Origin: SMWN01 sp965261165
GTDB lineage: Bacteria; Pseudomonadota; Gammaproteobacteria; Eutrophobiales; Eutrophobiaceae
Direction: 5' to 3'
Assembly: GCA_965261165.1 (NCBI GenBank)
Contig: OZ253445.1
Coordinates: forward strand, 1 to 64,000
Length of the DNA stretch: 64,000 bases
In this document: in pieces, positions 56,301 through 64,000 of the stretch
Numbering within the stretch: the first letter of the stretch is position 1
Layout of the letters: every line of letters begins with the position of its first letter
Position numbers and translations under genes: made by a program
Notes under the pieces: model-generated
What the model saw: the letters and a program-made list of their open reading frames with translations, nothing else
Database searches by the model: none
Told to the model about the DNA's origin: nothing

Positions 56301-56812
56301 TTAGGGTAGGAAATAATGTACGTGTCGCAGGTTACATTCATAGACTGAGAACCCGATCAAGTAATCGTGGAAAGATGGCAGAAGTGCTACTTGATGATAA
56401 GACAGCACGTGCTAATGTCAAAGTGGGTTCAAGAGAATTTCAAAAATATAAAAATGATCTAATCAAAGATCAGTTAGTCATCATCGAGGGTAAAGTTATA
56501 GAAGATGATTTCTTCGCAAACGGCCTTTCAATCAACGCTAAGAACATATACACCTTGGCACAAATGAGAGAACAGGCAAAATTGAGGCTGAGATTAGGTC
56601 ATCAGAGAGATTTTGACCTTGAGATGAATTATTTAAAGGAGACATTGGCGCTTCACTGTGGAGGTGTCAGTAGCGTCAGTGTAGAATATAGCAACGATAA
56701 GGGGCAATGCAGTTTGGCTCTTGGCAATGATTGGAAAGTGAATGTTAGCGATGCTTTACTAGACTCCTTAAGAAGTCGCCTTGGTATGGATAGTGTGTTT
56801 CTGGATTATTAA
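53369..56812 (+). CDS. dnaE: DNA polymerase III alpha subunit
   Basis: Main replicative polymerase. I choose GTG at 53369 because gagg lies 7 nt upstream; TTG at 53357 would add four residues. About 1147 aa in the order PHP domain (HLHIHSEYSLEDG), palm with metal-binding PDFDIDFC and GPGRGSGTGSLV, thumb/fingers, helix-hairpin-helix (FGLGAIKGVG), OB-fold (VRVAGYIHRLRTRS) and C-terminal tau-binding region. Normal length. Confidence 0.96.
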   Translation: MKDNFVHLHIHSEYSLEDGLIRINELVNAVAKGKMPAVALTEQGNLFSALKFYRAAHKAGIKPIIGVELRINENDDYKESTRLLLLCQNYQGYKNLNSLITRSYQDGQYQGIAYVKKAWMRDYAEGLIALSGAQQGDIGQALLAGNYSHAKDLLNKWQAIFPNRFYLELQRTNHPRENDYIHSAIELATELNTPVVATNNVMFLLEEEFEAHEARVCIHQGCTLGDSSRATLYKIEQHLRSSDEMIELFSDIPEAIKNTIEIAKRCNLELTLGENYLPDFPVPDGFDQDQWLIHQAKEGLGQRLVIEDDEDFQETQGNYQERLELELDVIIEMGFSGYFLIVADFIQWAKDNAIPVGPGRGSGTGSLVAYVLGITELDPLQYDLLFERFLNPERVSLPDFDIDFCMERRDEVIDYVARQYGRDRVSQIITYGRMAAKAVVRDVGRVLGYPYGFVDQIAKLIPFDLNMTLERALKEEDELRKRYKDEDEVSTLIDLARQLEGISRNAGRHAGGIVISPEPLTNFMPLYCEEGSNSPVSQFDMGDVEAIGLVKFDFLGLRTLTIIDWAVLDINRIRSKEGKPPIDINHIPLDDEKSYELIRTNETTAIFQLESDGMKKLIKRLQPDSFDDLIDLLALFRPGPLQSGMVDDYISCKHGKTEISCLHPKLEHILKPTNGVILYQEQVMQIAQVLAGYTLGAADLLRRAMGKKKPEEMAKQRAIFTEGAVKNGVNERAAKVIFDLMEKFAGYGFNKSHSSAYALIAYQTAWLKTHYPAYFMAAVLSSDMDNTDKVVMFLDEVKSMNFSLKGPSINQSYYKFTVEGEETIRFGLGAIKGVGETAIENMIDDRDANGMFIDLFDLCRRVDLRKINRRVLESMISSGAVDELGPGRSRMHVSLNKAIQMAEQSSRNSHSGQDDFFGLFTVADNKKNNSEFLEEVNWSDDERLIREKETLGFYLQGHPIIKYESEIEDLVGARLKDIRVGNNVRVAGYIHRLRTRSSNRGKMAEVLLDDKTARANVKVGSREFQKYKNDLIKDQLVIIEGKVIEDDFFANGLSINAKNIYTLAQMREQAKLRLRLGHQRDFDLEMNYLKETLALHCGGVSSVSVEYSNDKGQCSLALGNDWKVNVSDALLDSLRSRLGMDSVFLDY

Positions 56813-56866
56813 ATAGTATAGATGTTCAATATAAATGAATTAACAGATAGCAGGATAGATTAAACA

Positions 56867-57817
56867 ATGAATTTCCTAGATTTTGAACAACCAATTGCAG
56901 AGCTTGACGCAAAAATTGAAGAACTCAGGCATATGGGTTCCGACTCAGAAATAAATATCAATGAAGAAATTATTCGGCTACAGAAACGCAGCGATGAATT
57001 AATTGAGTCCACATTTTCTTCCTTATCAGCCTGGCAGTATTCCCAGGTCGCAAGGCATCCGCAGAGACCGTATACCCTTGATTATATCGAAAGAATATTT
57101 ACAGATTTTGAAGAGCTGCATGGCGATAGAAGTTTTGCTGACGATCCTGCAATCGTTTGTGGTATTGCTCGTTTGGAAGGTATACCTGTTGCCATTATTG
57201 GGCATCAAAAAGGACGAGATACCAATGACAGGATTTACAGGAATTATGGGATGCCTAAACCTGAAGGCTATCGTAAAGCACTGCGGATTATGAAGCTCGC
57301 TGAAAAATTTAAATTGCCTGTGCTGACATTTATTGATACACCCGGGGCCTATCCAGGTATTGGTGCTGAAGAACGAGGGCAGAGCGAGGCGATTGCGAGA
57401 AATCTAATCACGATGGCAACATTAAAAACTCCGATTATTTCTACTGTTATTGGAGAAGGTGGATCAGGTGGTGCTTTGGCAATTGGTGTGGCAGATAAAT
57501 TATTCATGATGAAATACAGTACCTATTCCGTAATTTCGCCAGAAGGATGTGCTGCAATATTATGGAAGACTGTTGACAAAGCAGAAGAGGCGGCAGAGGC
57601 AATGGGGATCACAGCCAAAAATCTGCAGGAACTTGGATTAATTGATGAAATTATTGATGAGCCTATTGGCGCTGCACATCGAGACTATGATGATACTGCT
57701 GCATCCCTAAAAAAATCACTAGTCATGGCAACCGCTGAACTAAAAGAAAAAGACCTGGATGACCTAGTTAGTAATAGACAAGAACGTATTAGACAATACG
57801 GTTGTTTTGATAACTAA
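56867..57817 (+). CDS. accA: Acetyl-CoA carboxylase carboxyltransferase alpha subunit
   Basis: With AccD transfers the carboxyl group from biotin to acetyl-CoA. 316 aa; the coiled start MNFLDFEQPIAELDAKIEEL, RPYTLDYIERIF and the crotonase-like GEGGSGGALAIGVAD region are typical. It follows dnaE, the usual order. Confidence 0.96.
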   Translation: MNFLDFEQPIAELDAKIEELRHMGSDSEININEEIIRLQKRSDELIESTFSSLSAWQYSQVARHPQRPYTLDYIERIFTDFEELHGDRSFADDPAIVCGIARLEGIPVAIIGHQKGRDTNDRIYRNYGMPKPEGYRKALRIMKLAEKFKLPVLTFIDTPGAYPGIGAEERGQSEAIARNLITMATLKTPIISTVIGEGGSGGALAIGVADKLFMMKYSTYSVISPEGCAAILWKTVDKAEEAAEAMGITAKNLQELGLIDEIIDEPIGAAHRDYDDTAASLKKSLVMATAELKEKDLDDLVSNRQERIRQYGCFDN

Positions 57818-57856
57818 TATCTTTTTAATTTTAATCATGAGCTCTCACACCCTTCA

Positions 57857-59203
57857 GTGTCACAAGAAAATCCCTTCTCTCTCCAAACTAACATAAAAGA
57901 TATCTTATCCCGATATCCGGATGTGGAAACATGCTGGATTGCATATAGCGGCGGATTAGATTCGCATGTGCTTTTGCATTTGTTAGCTGAGATTAAAAAC
58001 GATATTAAACCGAAATTGGTTGCAGTACATATCAATCACGGAATGAGTAATGATGCTGATTTATGGGTAACACATTGTCAGAAAATGTGTGAGGATTACG
58101 GAATTGAATTCCAGAATTATTCCATTGATTTATCTCATAAGAGCGGTAAAGGCACAGAAGCATTTGCCAGAGAAAAACGTTACAAAGTACTGGGGAATTT
58201 GATTTGTAACCATGATTTATTGTTTACAGCACACCACATGAATGATCAGCTAGAAACAATAATTCTACAGCTGATGCGAGGATCTGGGCCAGATGGGTTG
58301 GTTGGTATGCCACGAGTAAGGGGATTTTCAAAAGGACTATTAGTAAGACCCTTACTCAAATACTCAAGAAAAGAGATCTACGATTATGCCTTAAATGAAT
58401 CATTAAATTGGGTTGAAGATGAGAGTAATCAATCAAGTAAATATGATCGTAATTTCTTGAGGAATAAAATAATCCCTGAATTATTGGTGCGCTGGCCAGC
58501 TGCGTTAAAGACAATAAAGCGTGCAGCAAAACACCAATCTGAAGCAAGAGATCTTATCAATGAAATATCAAAAATAGATTTAGAAACAGTTTGCAATAAT
58601 GGTTATAGAATACTCGATTTATCTGAATTTGATTATTTATCTAACATAAGAAAAAAAAATGTACTTAGAGCATGGGTAAAGAAAAATAAACTTGAAATAC
58701 CAAATGCTAAGATTGTTGAGAAAATAATTTCAGAAGTCATTCATGCCGGTATTGATCGTAATCCCTGCGTTAAATGGAAAGGTGCCGAGGTCAGGCGTTA
58801 TCGTGGACAGCTATATATTATGAAATCACTTCCGCCACATGATGTAAATGTGGGTAAGCTTTGGGATTTTAATGAATCACTTGAATTAACATCTGGTTGT
58901 TTAAAGGCAGTTGTTGGTAACGGGAATGGTATCAAAAAAGAGATATTATTGGATGATACTGTCGAAATCAGATATAGACAGGGTGGTGAACGGATAAGAC
59001 CCTCAGGTCGAACCAATAAATATGAATTGAAAAAAATGTTACAGGAACAAGGGGTGCTTCCCTGGCTACGCGATCGGATCCCTTTGGTTTTTTATGGAAA
59101 TGAATTAATTGCCGTCGCTGACCTATGGATTGAGCATAAGTATATTGCAACAGAATCAGAACCTTCGTGGAAGATCGTCTGGAAATGGAAAGATGACGTA
59201 TGA
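57857..59203 (+). CDS. tilS: tRNA(Ile)-lysidine synthase
   Basis: Converts C34 of tRNA-Ile(CAU) to lysidine so it reads AUA. 448 aa from GTG 57857; the PP-loop AYSGGLDSHVLLH and HHMNDQLETIILQL are present, and the C-terminal TilS domain runs RQGGERIRP..KKMLQEQGVLPW. It ends 9 bp from the convergent hypothetical gene. Confidence 0.94.
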   Translation: MSQENPFSLQTNIKDILSRYPDVETCWIAYSGGLDSHVLLHLLAEIKNDIKPKLVAVHINHGMSNDADLWVTHCQKMCEDYGIEFQNYSIDLSHKSGKGTEAFAREKRYKVLGNLICNHDLLFTAHHMNDQLETIILQLMRGSGPDGLVGMPRVRGFSKGLLVRPLLKYSRKEIYDYALNESLNWVEDESNQSSKYDRNFLRNKIIPELLVRWPAALKTIKRAAKHQSEARDLINEISKIDLETVCNNGYRILDLSEFDYLSNIRKKNVLRAWVKKNKLEIPNAKIVEKIISEVIHAGIDRNPCVKWKGAEVRRYRGQLYIMKSLPPHDVNVGKLWDFNESLELTSGCLKAVVGNGNGIKKEILLDDTVEIRYRQGGERIRPSGRTNKYELKKMLQEQGVLPWLRDRIPLVFYGNELIAVADLWIEHKYIATESEPSWKIVWKWKDDV

Positions 59204-59211
59204 TTTCAAAT

Positions 59212-59733
59212 TTATTCTGGTTTATGATCTCTAAGTAATGGATCTGGGAGATCATAAAATTGTATCTCTAAGATTTCCTTTCCTGTTTCTGAAGAGTTAA
59301 TAACTTCTCTCATAGAATTTTCTTCATCGTATTCTCCAAGTTGAGGAATACCACGATTAATTTTTGATTGAGCGCTAATAATCATTTCATGTAATAAGGA
59401 GGAATATGGGAGTGCGTAAGTTCTTGGTAAAACTTGGACGGTAATATCTTCTACTTCTTTTGCCCATAGATAAATAGCTCCTTCTTCTCCCGTGAGTTTG
59501 TCAGGTTGATGTATTTCTGTTGAAATTAATCTGAAATGTGATGGTAGGGCTTGTTTTGTTGGCCAGCCTAATAATGGTGGAAATGAGAAATAGGAAATTA
59601 TATAAAAGGCTGAAGTAAGGATAATAGTCATCGCTTTAATTTGCCATGACCATTTGGAGTATAAATTAATACTTAATAATAAAACCGCAAGCGCCACATA
59701 TGCGGCAATAAGACCATAAATTCCTAGCGTCAT
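59212..59733 (-). CDS. Conserved-looking membrane protein of unknown function
   Basis: 173 aa. Two membrane helices at the N-terminus (about residues 5-25 and 33-56) are followed by an extracytoplasmic or cytoplasmic domain of about 115 residues, with WAKEVEDITVQVLPRTYALPY and a proline-containing end. I do not recognise a family. Good codon continuity and its convergent position tight against tilS support a real gene. Confidence 0.65.
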   Translation of the reverse strand: MTLGIYGLIAAYVALAVLLLSINLYSKWSWQIKAMTIILTSAFYIISYFSFPPLLGWPTKQALPSHFRLISTEIHQPDKLTGEEGAIYLWAKEVEDITVQVLPRTYALPYSSLLHEMIISAQSKINRGIPQLGEYDEENSMREVINSSETGKEILEIQFYDLPDPLLRDHKPE

Positions 59734-59936
59734 CTTTATAATATCCTTCTATCTTTAAGTTCTAATATTAGTGATTTGAGACCTTCACATCATTCAAAAC
59801 CACTGAATAAGACGTATAGGCAATAGCATTAATTTATAAAGTTTGTATGAAACAGTTTCATTTTGCGAGAATTCTCCTTCAATCGTCACAGCAATAGCAT
59901 AAAACCCCTCAATGAGCGGGCTTTTAGTTATTACTT
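59734..59936. other. Intergenic with a bidirectional terminator-like hairpin
   Basis: Includes the promoter side of the hypothetical membrane gene and the hairpin at 59899-59926 described separately; otherwise nothing seen. Confidence 0.4.
59899..59926 (-). terminator. Terminator-like hairpin, A and T flanked
   Basis: aaaaccc..gggctttt forms a stem with A-rich and T-rich arms, usable in either direction. It could end transcripts from the minus-strand envelope operon, whose last stop is about 440 bp away. Confidence 0.45.
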
Positions 59937-59939
59937 ATC

Positions 59940-60034
59940 CATTACGAGCATTCAGACACAATACATCTACAGATAACGTATTTGTTACTGTAGGTTCATT
60001 CCCTTCCCCTCTCTAAAGGTGATGAATGATTTAA
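59940..60034. repeat. Dispersed ~100-bp repeat, copy B
   Basis: Same orientation and nearly the same sequence as 33525-33625 (acttatccatta, gcattcagaca, ataacgtatttgtt, aaggtgatgaatgatt). The two copies bracket the dusA-to-tilS core block. Confidence 0.8.
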
Positions 60035-60362
60035 GGTGATGACTCATTGCCATCAGCCTGGCACGGGCTTTATTCCTTCTCTAACCCTAAATATCGTGCC
60101 TTACCTAATCCATGATGCAGTTTGGGTGATCCATATAATAGCAGATATACACATAACGCCTGTTCTGTGCCTTATTGTTGGACTGTTAACGGTTTATGCG
60201 ACAGCCCAGTGCATGATTGTGGTTTGCTTAGCTTAGCTTCTTATTATTGTTTCTCTGGTTATTGTCTTTCTGGCTATTGTCTTTATCTGCGAACCAACCT
60301 TGAGCAGTTTTTTCAGGACTTTTCAGGACTATTGATGAGTAATATTTTTTTGTATTACTATT
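60035..60362. other. Gene-free stretch with short slippage repeats
   Basis: Contains small tandem duplications such as ggttattgtctttct/ggctattgtcttta (about 60255-60290) and ttttcaggac twice (about 60307-60330). An open frame of 83 codons here has no ribosome site or recognisable content. Confidence 0.4.
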
Positions 60363-60962
60363 TCACAGATTGACCAGTTGTTTTGGTATAAAGTTTAGTC
60401 TTGAAACTTTCCCATCCCTACCAATATTAAATCTGAAAGCGGTTTTTTCGGAGCCTCTTTCTTCCATTCTGACCGTTCCATAGTAAACAATTTCTAATGA
60501 CGGATTAACTTTAACCAGGCGTACATTGACATCAACAGGTTTACCTTTATCCGTTTCAGAATCGTAATAATGCAAGTTAACAATATACTCACCTTTGACT
60601 ACGCCACGAATGGTGACAATTTCTTGATTTAGAGGGTTTTCAGCAACGACTTCACCATCGATAATGATCTGGTCATTTGATTTCCCTCTATCGTCACGAT
60701 CAAGATGAATTAAACCTTCTTTTGTATTTTTAAAATATATAATTCTACCGTCAGGATCTTCGAGCCAGATATCAATATCATCAGTACTATAGTCTTCCCA
60801 GGTGACGGTGATGATATATTCTGCTTTTGGATTGATGATGCCGCTTTTAGCTTCTGGATTCATAAACATGATGGCGACAAGAAACAGGAATGTAAATCCC
60901 AACAGGGCATTGAATAATAAATCGGTAAAGGGATCTGATCTAAATCTTTCCTTGGCAGACAT
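60363..60962 (-). CDS. ExbD/TolR-like membrane protein with unusual periplasmic domain
   Basis: 199 aa. A short cytosolic start (MSAKERFRS) leads into a single membrane helix whose beginning, DPFTDLLFNALLGFTF, aligns with the ExbD/TolR motif PFxDxxL; Asp15 would be the proton-carrying residue. The ~165-residue periplasmic part (ITVTWEDYSTDDIDIWLEDP, then RGVVKGEYIVNLHYYDSET) looks like an all-beta domain and lacks an OmpA-type peptidoglycan-binding motif or the standard ExbD/TolR fold. It is the last gene of a four-gene minus-strand set, 2 bp after the channel gene. Function is unknown; the ion-driven role is inferred from the pair. Confidence 0.7.
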   Translation of the reverse strand: MSAKERFRSDPFTDLLFNALLGFTFLFLVAIMFMNPEAKSGIINPKAEYIITVTWEDYSTDDIDIWLEDPDGRIIYFKNTKEGLIHLDRDDRGKSNDQIIIDGEVVAENPLNQEIVTIRGVVKGEYIVNLHYYDSETDKGKPVDVNVRLVKVNPSLEIVYYGTVRMEERGSEKTAFRFNIGRDGKVSRLNFIPKQLVNL

Positions 60963-60964
60963 AT

Positions 60965-61702
60965 TTAGCTTAACTTGGGTAAAACATAGACACGGGTCAG
61001 GTGTCTGATTGTATCAATCAAATCATCAGCACTACGATCAAGCATTTGATATTGCGTTGCTGCCAACATGCTGCATATCAGTCCGGCCAACGTTGTATAC
61101 AATGCTGTTCCCATGCCAGAGCTCATATAACTGAGTATTTTTTGCATGGTAGTGACATCAAAGTCTTTAAGATTAGAGACAGAACCCAGCATAAGAATAA
61201 AGCCCACGATGGTGCCCAATAAACCCATTTTGATCATAATATCTGCAATAAACCATCCAATTTCATGAGGTGATTTTAATTTTGACTCATAGTATTCGAT
61301 GTGATCTGAACCTGTATTTCTGATTTCTGGATTTTCTCTTTCAGCGTTTGTTTTACTGATAAGGTCATGTATGTATTCAGTAACCAGGCAATCTGGTAGA
61401 TATTTCTCTTCGTTGACGTTTACCTTATTCCCTGAAACTATTAATTTTAAATTCTTTTCATTAATAATCATCGATTTAACATTCCTGGAATCATTAATCT
61501 GAGAAGAGATATTGAAGGCTCTCATTGCACAATGAATGATCACACAAAAATAGAGTAGTGAGATAGCCACAGATATTCTGCTGCGGTCAGTGGAGAATAG
61601 GATGTAAAGCACATCTTCCTGCCATGCGAGTATTAACAGAAAGAAGACAACACCAGTAAATATTAACCAGACAAGAAACAAATGATGTTCATGTTTTTGC
61701 AT
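60965..61702 (-). CDS. MotA/TolQ/ExbB-family proton channel protein
   Basis: 245 aa. Two N-terminal membrane helices (about residues 8-28 and 38-60), a cytoplasmic insert of about 85 residues, then the conserved channel core with IMIKMGLLGTIVGFILMLGSV and MSSGMGTALYTTLAGLICSML, the TolQ/ExbB/MotA signature. It should form a pentameric ion channel around the ExbD-like helices encoded next. Preceded by the DUF302 lipoprotein gene with a 38-bp gap. Confidence 0.86.
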   Translation of the reverse strand: MQKHEHHLFLVWLIFTGVVFFLLILAWQEDVLYILFSTDRSRISVAISLLYFCVIIHCAMRAFNISSQINDSRNVKSMIINEKNLKLIVSGNKVNVNEEKYLPDCLVTEYIHDLISKTNAERENPEIRNTGSDHIEYYESKLKSPHEIGWFIADIMIKMGLLGTIVGFILMLGSVSNLKDFDVTTMQKILSYMSSGMGTALYTTLAGLICSMLAATQYQMLDRSADDLIDTIRHLTRVYVLPKLS

Positions 61703-61740
61703 TTTTTGTTCTCTTTATTAAATATGATTGAATAAATTAT

Positions 61741-62220
61741 TTAGTGCCAATCATCTGCAGCATAGTCGACTATTTCATGTATCAGAACATTAATTTTTTG
61801 CATATGTGATTTTAGTTCTTTATTTCTCATATTTACTGGCCAGAGAGGCGTTGTAATAATGACTTTTTCATTTTGTTGGCGGACCGTAATACGACCTGGG
61901 CATGAGCTGATCATATCTGGATCCAGTTCCAGCATTTTTTTTGCATAGACAAGGTTGCAATAAAGTAATATTTCATAATCAGGAAATTCTGGATTCTTTC
62001 TATCTCTAATACCTTTACCAATATGCAAGTGTCCAGTAATGCGAAAGTTGCGTTCAGTAATTGCGAAAATCGTATCATCCAAAACTTCTTCAAATACTTT
62101 ATCGGTCGATAATTGATAGTAGTGTGTTTGTTCAATGTGATTATCATTTTCAGCAGAGCATCCGGATAATAAGAAAAACAGAATATATATAAAAACAATA
62201 GATGGGGATTTCGTCAACAT
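61741..62220 (-). CDS. DUF302-domain lipoprotein
   Basis: 159 aa. The signal peptide ends in the lipobox LLSGC (Cys21). The rest matches the DUF302 pattern: EVLDDTIFAITERNFRITGH, IGKGIR, FPDYEILLYCNL and AKKMLELDP. DUF302 proteins are small soluble-domain proteins of unestablished function, often heme- or envelope-associated. It lies 7 bp after the L,D-transpeptidase gene. Confidence 0.75.
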   Translation of the reverse strand: MLTKSPSIVFIYILFFLLSGCSAENDNHIEQTHYYQLSTDKVFEEVLDDTIFAITERNFRITGHLHIGKGIRDRKNPEFPDYEILLYCNLVYAKKMLELDPDMISSCPGRITVRQQNEKVIITTPLWPVNMRNKELKSHMQKINVLIHEIVDYAADDWH

Positions 62221-62227
62221 TATGAAA

Positions 62228-62803
62228 TTATTCGTTGATAATGACTCTGGTGCCTATAGCAACATATTTTTTCAGGTCATTAATCTCTTCATTTGTCATC
62301 GCGATACAACCTTGTGTCCAGTTGATCTCACTGTGAATAGCAAGTTTCTGCTCGGTAGTTTCCCCTAATCCATGTATGCCGATATAGCCTCCTAACTTTG
62401 TATTTTGCGGAGGAACGCCATCATTTTTGATTGTAGTCGTGATATTTTTGAATTCATTTGCAGTAATAACCTTATTCTTATAACCGTACCAGGCATCCAG
62501 TAGGTTAGGGTAGTCAAGTTGCATAAAATAATGAAATTTACTATCCCTTTTAAAATTAACTATTTTGTAGGAGCCTAAAGGCGTTTTACTGTCTCCCAAT
62601 ATCCTCTTTGCTCCTTTGCCTCCCTTTCCATAGGTAATACGGAATTGTCTAACCATTTTTTCGCCATCCATGATTTTAAGTTTCTGTGAGGATTTTGAAA
62701 TCACTAGGTCATATTGATCTTCAACTGCTAAGACATTATTACAGAGCAGCAAGAAGAAACTAATAAGAATAAGAATGTATCGGTAAAATATAATAATCCG
62801 CAA
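62228..62803 (-). CDS. L,D-transpeptidase (YkuD family)
   Basis: 191 aa. Signal peptide (ILISFFLLLCNNVLA), then a YkuD catalytic domain: ISKSSQKLKIMDGEKMVR start, GDSKTPLGSYKI, YIGIHGLGE with the first His, and the nucleophile box IHSEINWTQGCIAMTN with catalytic Cys and His. Such enzymes make 3-3 peptidoglycan cross-links or tether lipoproteins to peptidoglycan. First gene of the four-gene minus-strand set. Confidence 0.88.
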   Translation of the reverse strand: MRIIIFYRYILILISFFLLLCNNVLAVEDQYDLVISKSSQKLKIMDGEKMVRQFRITYGKGGKGAKRILGDSKTPLGSYKIVNFKRDSKFHYFMQLDYPNLLDAWYGYKNKVITANEFKNITTTIKNDGVPPQNTKLGGYIGIHGLGETTEQKLAIHSEINWTQGCIAMTNEEINDLKKYVAIGTRVIINE

Positions 62804-62851
62804 GATTGTTTTGTATCCCTTAATAGTGATTAATTTTCTATGCTATTGACT

Positions 62852-62865
62852 AATGCGTACGCATT
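62852..62865. promoter_or_regulatory. 14-bp perfect palindrome upstream of the envelope operon
   Basis: aatgcgtacgcatt lies about 50 bp before the L,D-transpeptidase start, where an operator would be expected. No regulator is identified. Confidence 0.35.
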
Positions 62866-62930
62866 TTAGCTGGAAAGGGGTAAATGCGGTAACTAAAACA
62901 TTAAAAACTTTGCTAGACCCCCCCCGTGTC

Positions 62931-62960
62931 GCTGAGTTACCAATAGTGCTCAGCTTTTTT
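62931..62960 (+). terminator. Orphan rho-independent terminator
   Basis: Perfect 6-bp stem gctgag/ctcagc, 12-nt loop, then six T on the plus strand. No plus-strand gene lies upstream within 3.7 kb, so it either belongs to a small RNA or is a leftover. Confidence 0.6.
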
Positions 62961-63811
62961 ATTATCCAGAATTAAGGCAAGCAGATGGTCTACGCTCATC
63001 ACTTGGCGGCGCTATCTCTGGACGACAATCCAATCATCCGCGGCGATAAATATATTCGGGTTTAACATCCTGTGATGTTGCATGTAGGGTACTTTTCTAT
63101 CATCAATTGCCCCGCATAAATTCATTGGGCAAGAAAAAGACTGATTGGTATGCAGATTAGTTGTGATTTGTAGATAGCCTTGGTCGGTTATACTCTTGGA
63201 TTGGTTCGGATGTACCTAAAATAGAGAAATTCAAACAGGGGTACGAGAAAGCTAAGGAAGCTGGTGATGCAAGTGCGATGAAAGAAACCTTTAAAAATGC
63301 GGCTATTGAATTCGCGAAAGGGGCAGCAAAGTAAAGAGGGAGAGGGCGTATTGGCAATATTTAATGCCTCGATATGAGCGTCCAGAATCTTTTTTTGAAG
63401 CTTTAGGAGATATGCTTTGAGTGCACCCATAGATATGTATCGAAATTCAACTTCTGCATGGGAGTATTTGCGCGACCTTTCCCGCGCTTAAAATTGTGTT
63501 TGAGCACATCCGATCAAGGCTTTTTAAACGCTGCCGCTCGAAGCGAGACTAAACGTAATCTATTTCATCTCTTCTCAGCATTTGATGTAGCCACATTTTT
63601 TAGAACTCTTGCTTTGGCCTTGCGTTCGGTCACAAGCAGTCTTATCCAAAGCTTGTCAAGCAGCGCGTATTTACTTTGATACTAATGAGGCGTACTTGGC
63701 CCTATACGATTGCGATAAAACAGCGAAATTGTTTTGCTATATAGTAAATCGTTGGCGCAGGCTCGGCGGCCTAAACGATCTACCGGAAACGTAGCGCCTT
63801 GCAAGACTCCT
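62961..63811. other. Decayed region with short gene scraps
   Basis: The plus strand has an open frame ending at about 63333 whose last ~45 residues (KIEKFKQGYEKAKEAG, then AMKETFKNAAIEFAKGAAK) are lysine/alanine-rich and helical. It looks like the C-terminal end of a lost protein. A short frame MPRYERPESFFEALGDML follows (63363-63419) with no continuation. A 61-codon plus frame at 63609-63794 is unrecognised. Everything else appears non-coding. Confidence 0.4.
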
Positions 63812-64000
63812 TTAGTGAAACTGGCGCCACATAAAAAATCCCGAGAATGCCATAAGCATTAGCAGTATTGCCACCAGATCCATCCACCATTTACCTATAT
63901 TGCCTACAAAAATACCGCTATGCAGATCAAGGATAAACTGCTGCCAACTGATAGTCTCAGTAAGTAGATATTTATCAGGAACCCGAACTGGCGCGGCGTA
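63812..64000 (-). CDS. PepSY-associated membrane protein, C-terminal end only
   Basis: The minus strand from the window edge encodes 62 residues ending at a stop at 63812. FILDLHSGIFVGNIGKWWMD followed by a hydrophobic segment (LVAILLMLMAFSGFF) and MWR is the characteristic last helix of PepSY-TM (iron-regulated membrane) proteins. The remainder lies beyond the window, so completeness is unknown. Confidence 0.72.
   Translation of the reverse strand, partial: YAAPVRVPDKYLLTETISWQQFILDLHSGIFVGNIGKWWMDLVAILLMLMAFSGFFMWRQFH

Noticed and set aside
63188..63430. 80-codon minus frame near the right end
   Set aside because: The plus strand in the same place encodes a more protein-like lysine/alanine helix; the minus frame shows no features.

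Overview
The window looks like a chromosome segment of a gammaproteobacterium with moderate-to-low GC. The evidence is MutH together with AmpDE, a complete Kdo-independent lipid A start (lpxD-fabZ-lpxA-lpxB), BamA, Skp and RseP, and gammaproteobacterial gene order (rpsB-tsf-pyrH-frr-uppS-cdsA-dxr-rseP-bamA-skp-lpxD-fabZ-lpxA-lpxB-rnhB-dnaE-accA-tilS). I cannot name a genus from sequence alone.

Layout. 1-2.3 kb: 3' part of an MmeI/type IIL-like DNA methyltransferase. 2.3-8.0 kb: accessory patch with a NalP-like lipoprotein subtilase autotransporter lying between two same-orientation remnants of an IS1380-family element, plus gene fragments (dimethylglycine dehydrogenase-like, FMN reductase-like) and a 120-bp MITE. 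8.0-14.4 kb: ordinary genes, egtC-egtB-like, ampD-ampE, lpxH, ppiB and cysS. 14.5-15.6 kb: a tRNA cluster Pro(UGG)-Arg(UCU)-His(GUG)-Lys(CUU). The tRNA-Arg is split in its anticodon loop by a 694-nt group I intron holding a decayed PD-(D/E)XK homing endonuclease gene. 15.6-33.6 kb: an accessory island starting with an integrase pseudogene next to the tRNAs. It holds an Rhs 3' end with candidate toxin tips and immunity genes, remnants of IS3, IS30, IS5 and IS1595 elements, a frameshifted alpha/beta hydrolase, two YbjQ-like genes, an M48 protease, a PhyH-type dioxygenase and a 1.9-2.0 thousand-residue leucine-rich-repeat autotransporter.

33.6-59.7 kb: a dense core block. glnD-mutH-dusA overlap by 4 nt each on the minus strand, with map just upstream. 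Divergent from map runs a long plus-strand series for translation (rpsB, tsf, frr), nucleotide, isoprenoid and phospholipid synthesis (pyrH, uppS, cdsA, dxr, accA), envelope proteolysis and outer-membrane assembly (rseP, bamA, skp), lipid A (lpxD, fabZ, lpxA, lpxB), replication (rnhB, dnaE) and tRNA-Ile modification (tilS). RpsB carries an unusual lysine-rich C-terminal tail with 6-residue repeats. 60.3-62.8 kb: a minus-strand four-gene envelope set (L,D-transpeptidase, DUF302 lipoprotein, ExbB/TolQ-like channel, ExbD-like partner with a non-standard periplasmic domain). This is the best candidate here for an undescribed system. 62.9-64.0 kb: gene remnants and the C-terminus of a PepSY-type membrane protein.

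All family assignments rest on motifs and gene order read by eye; no database search was run.
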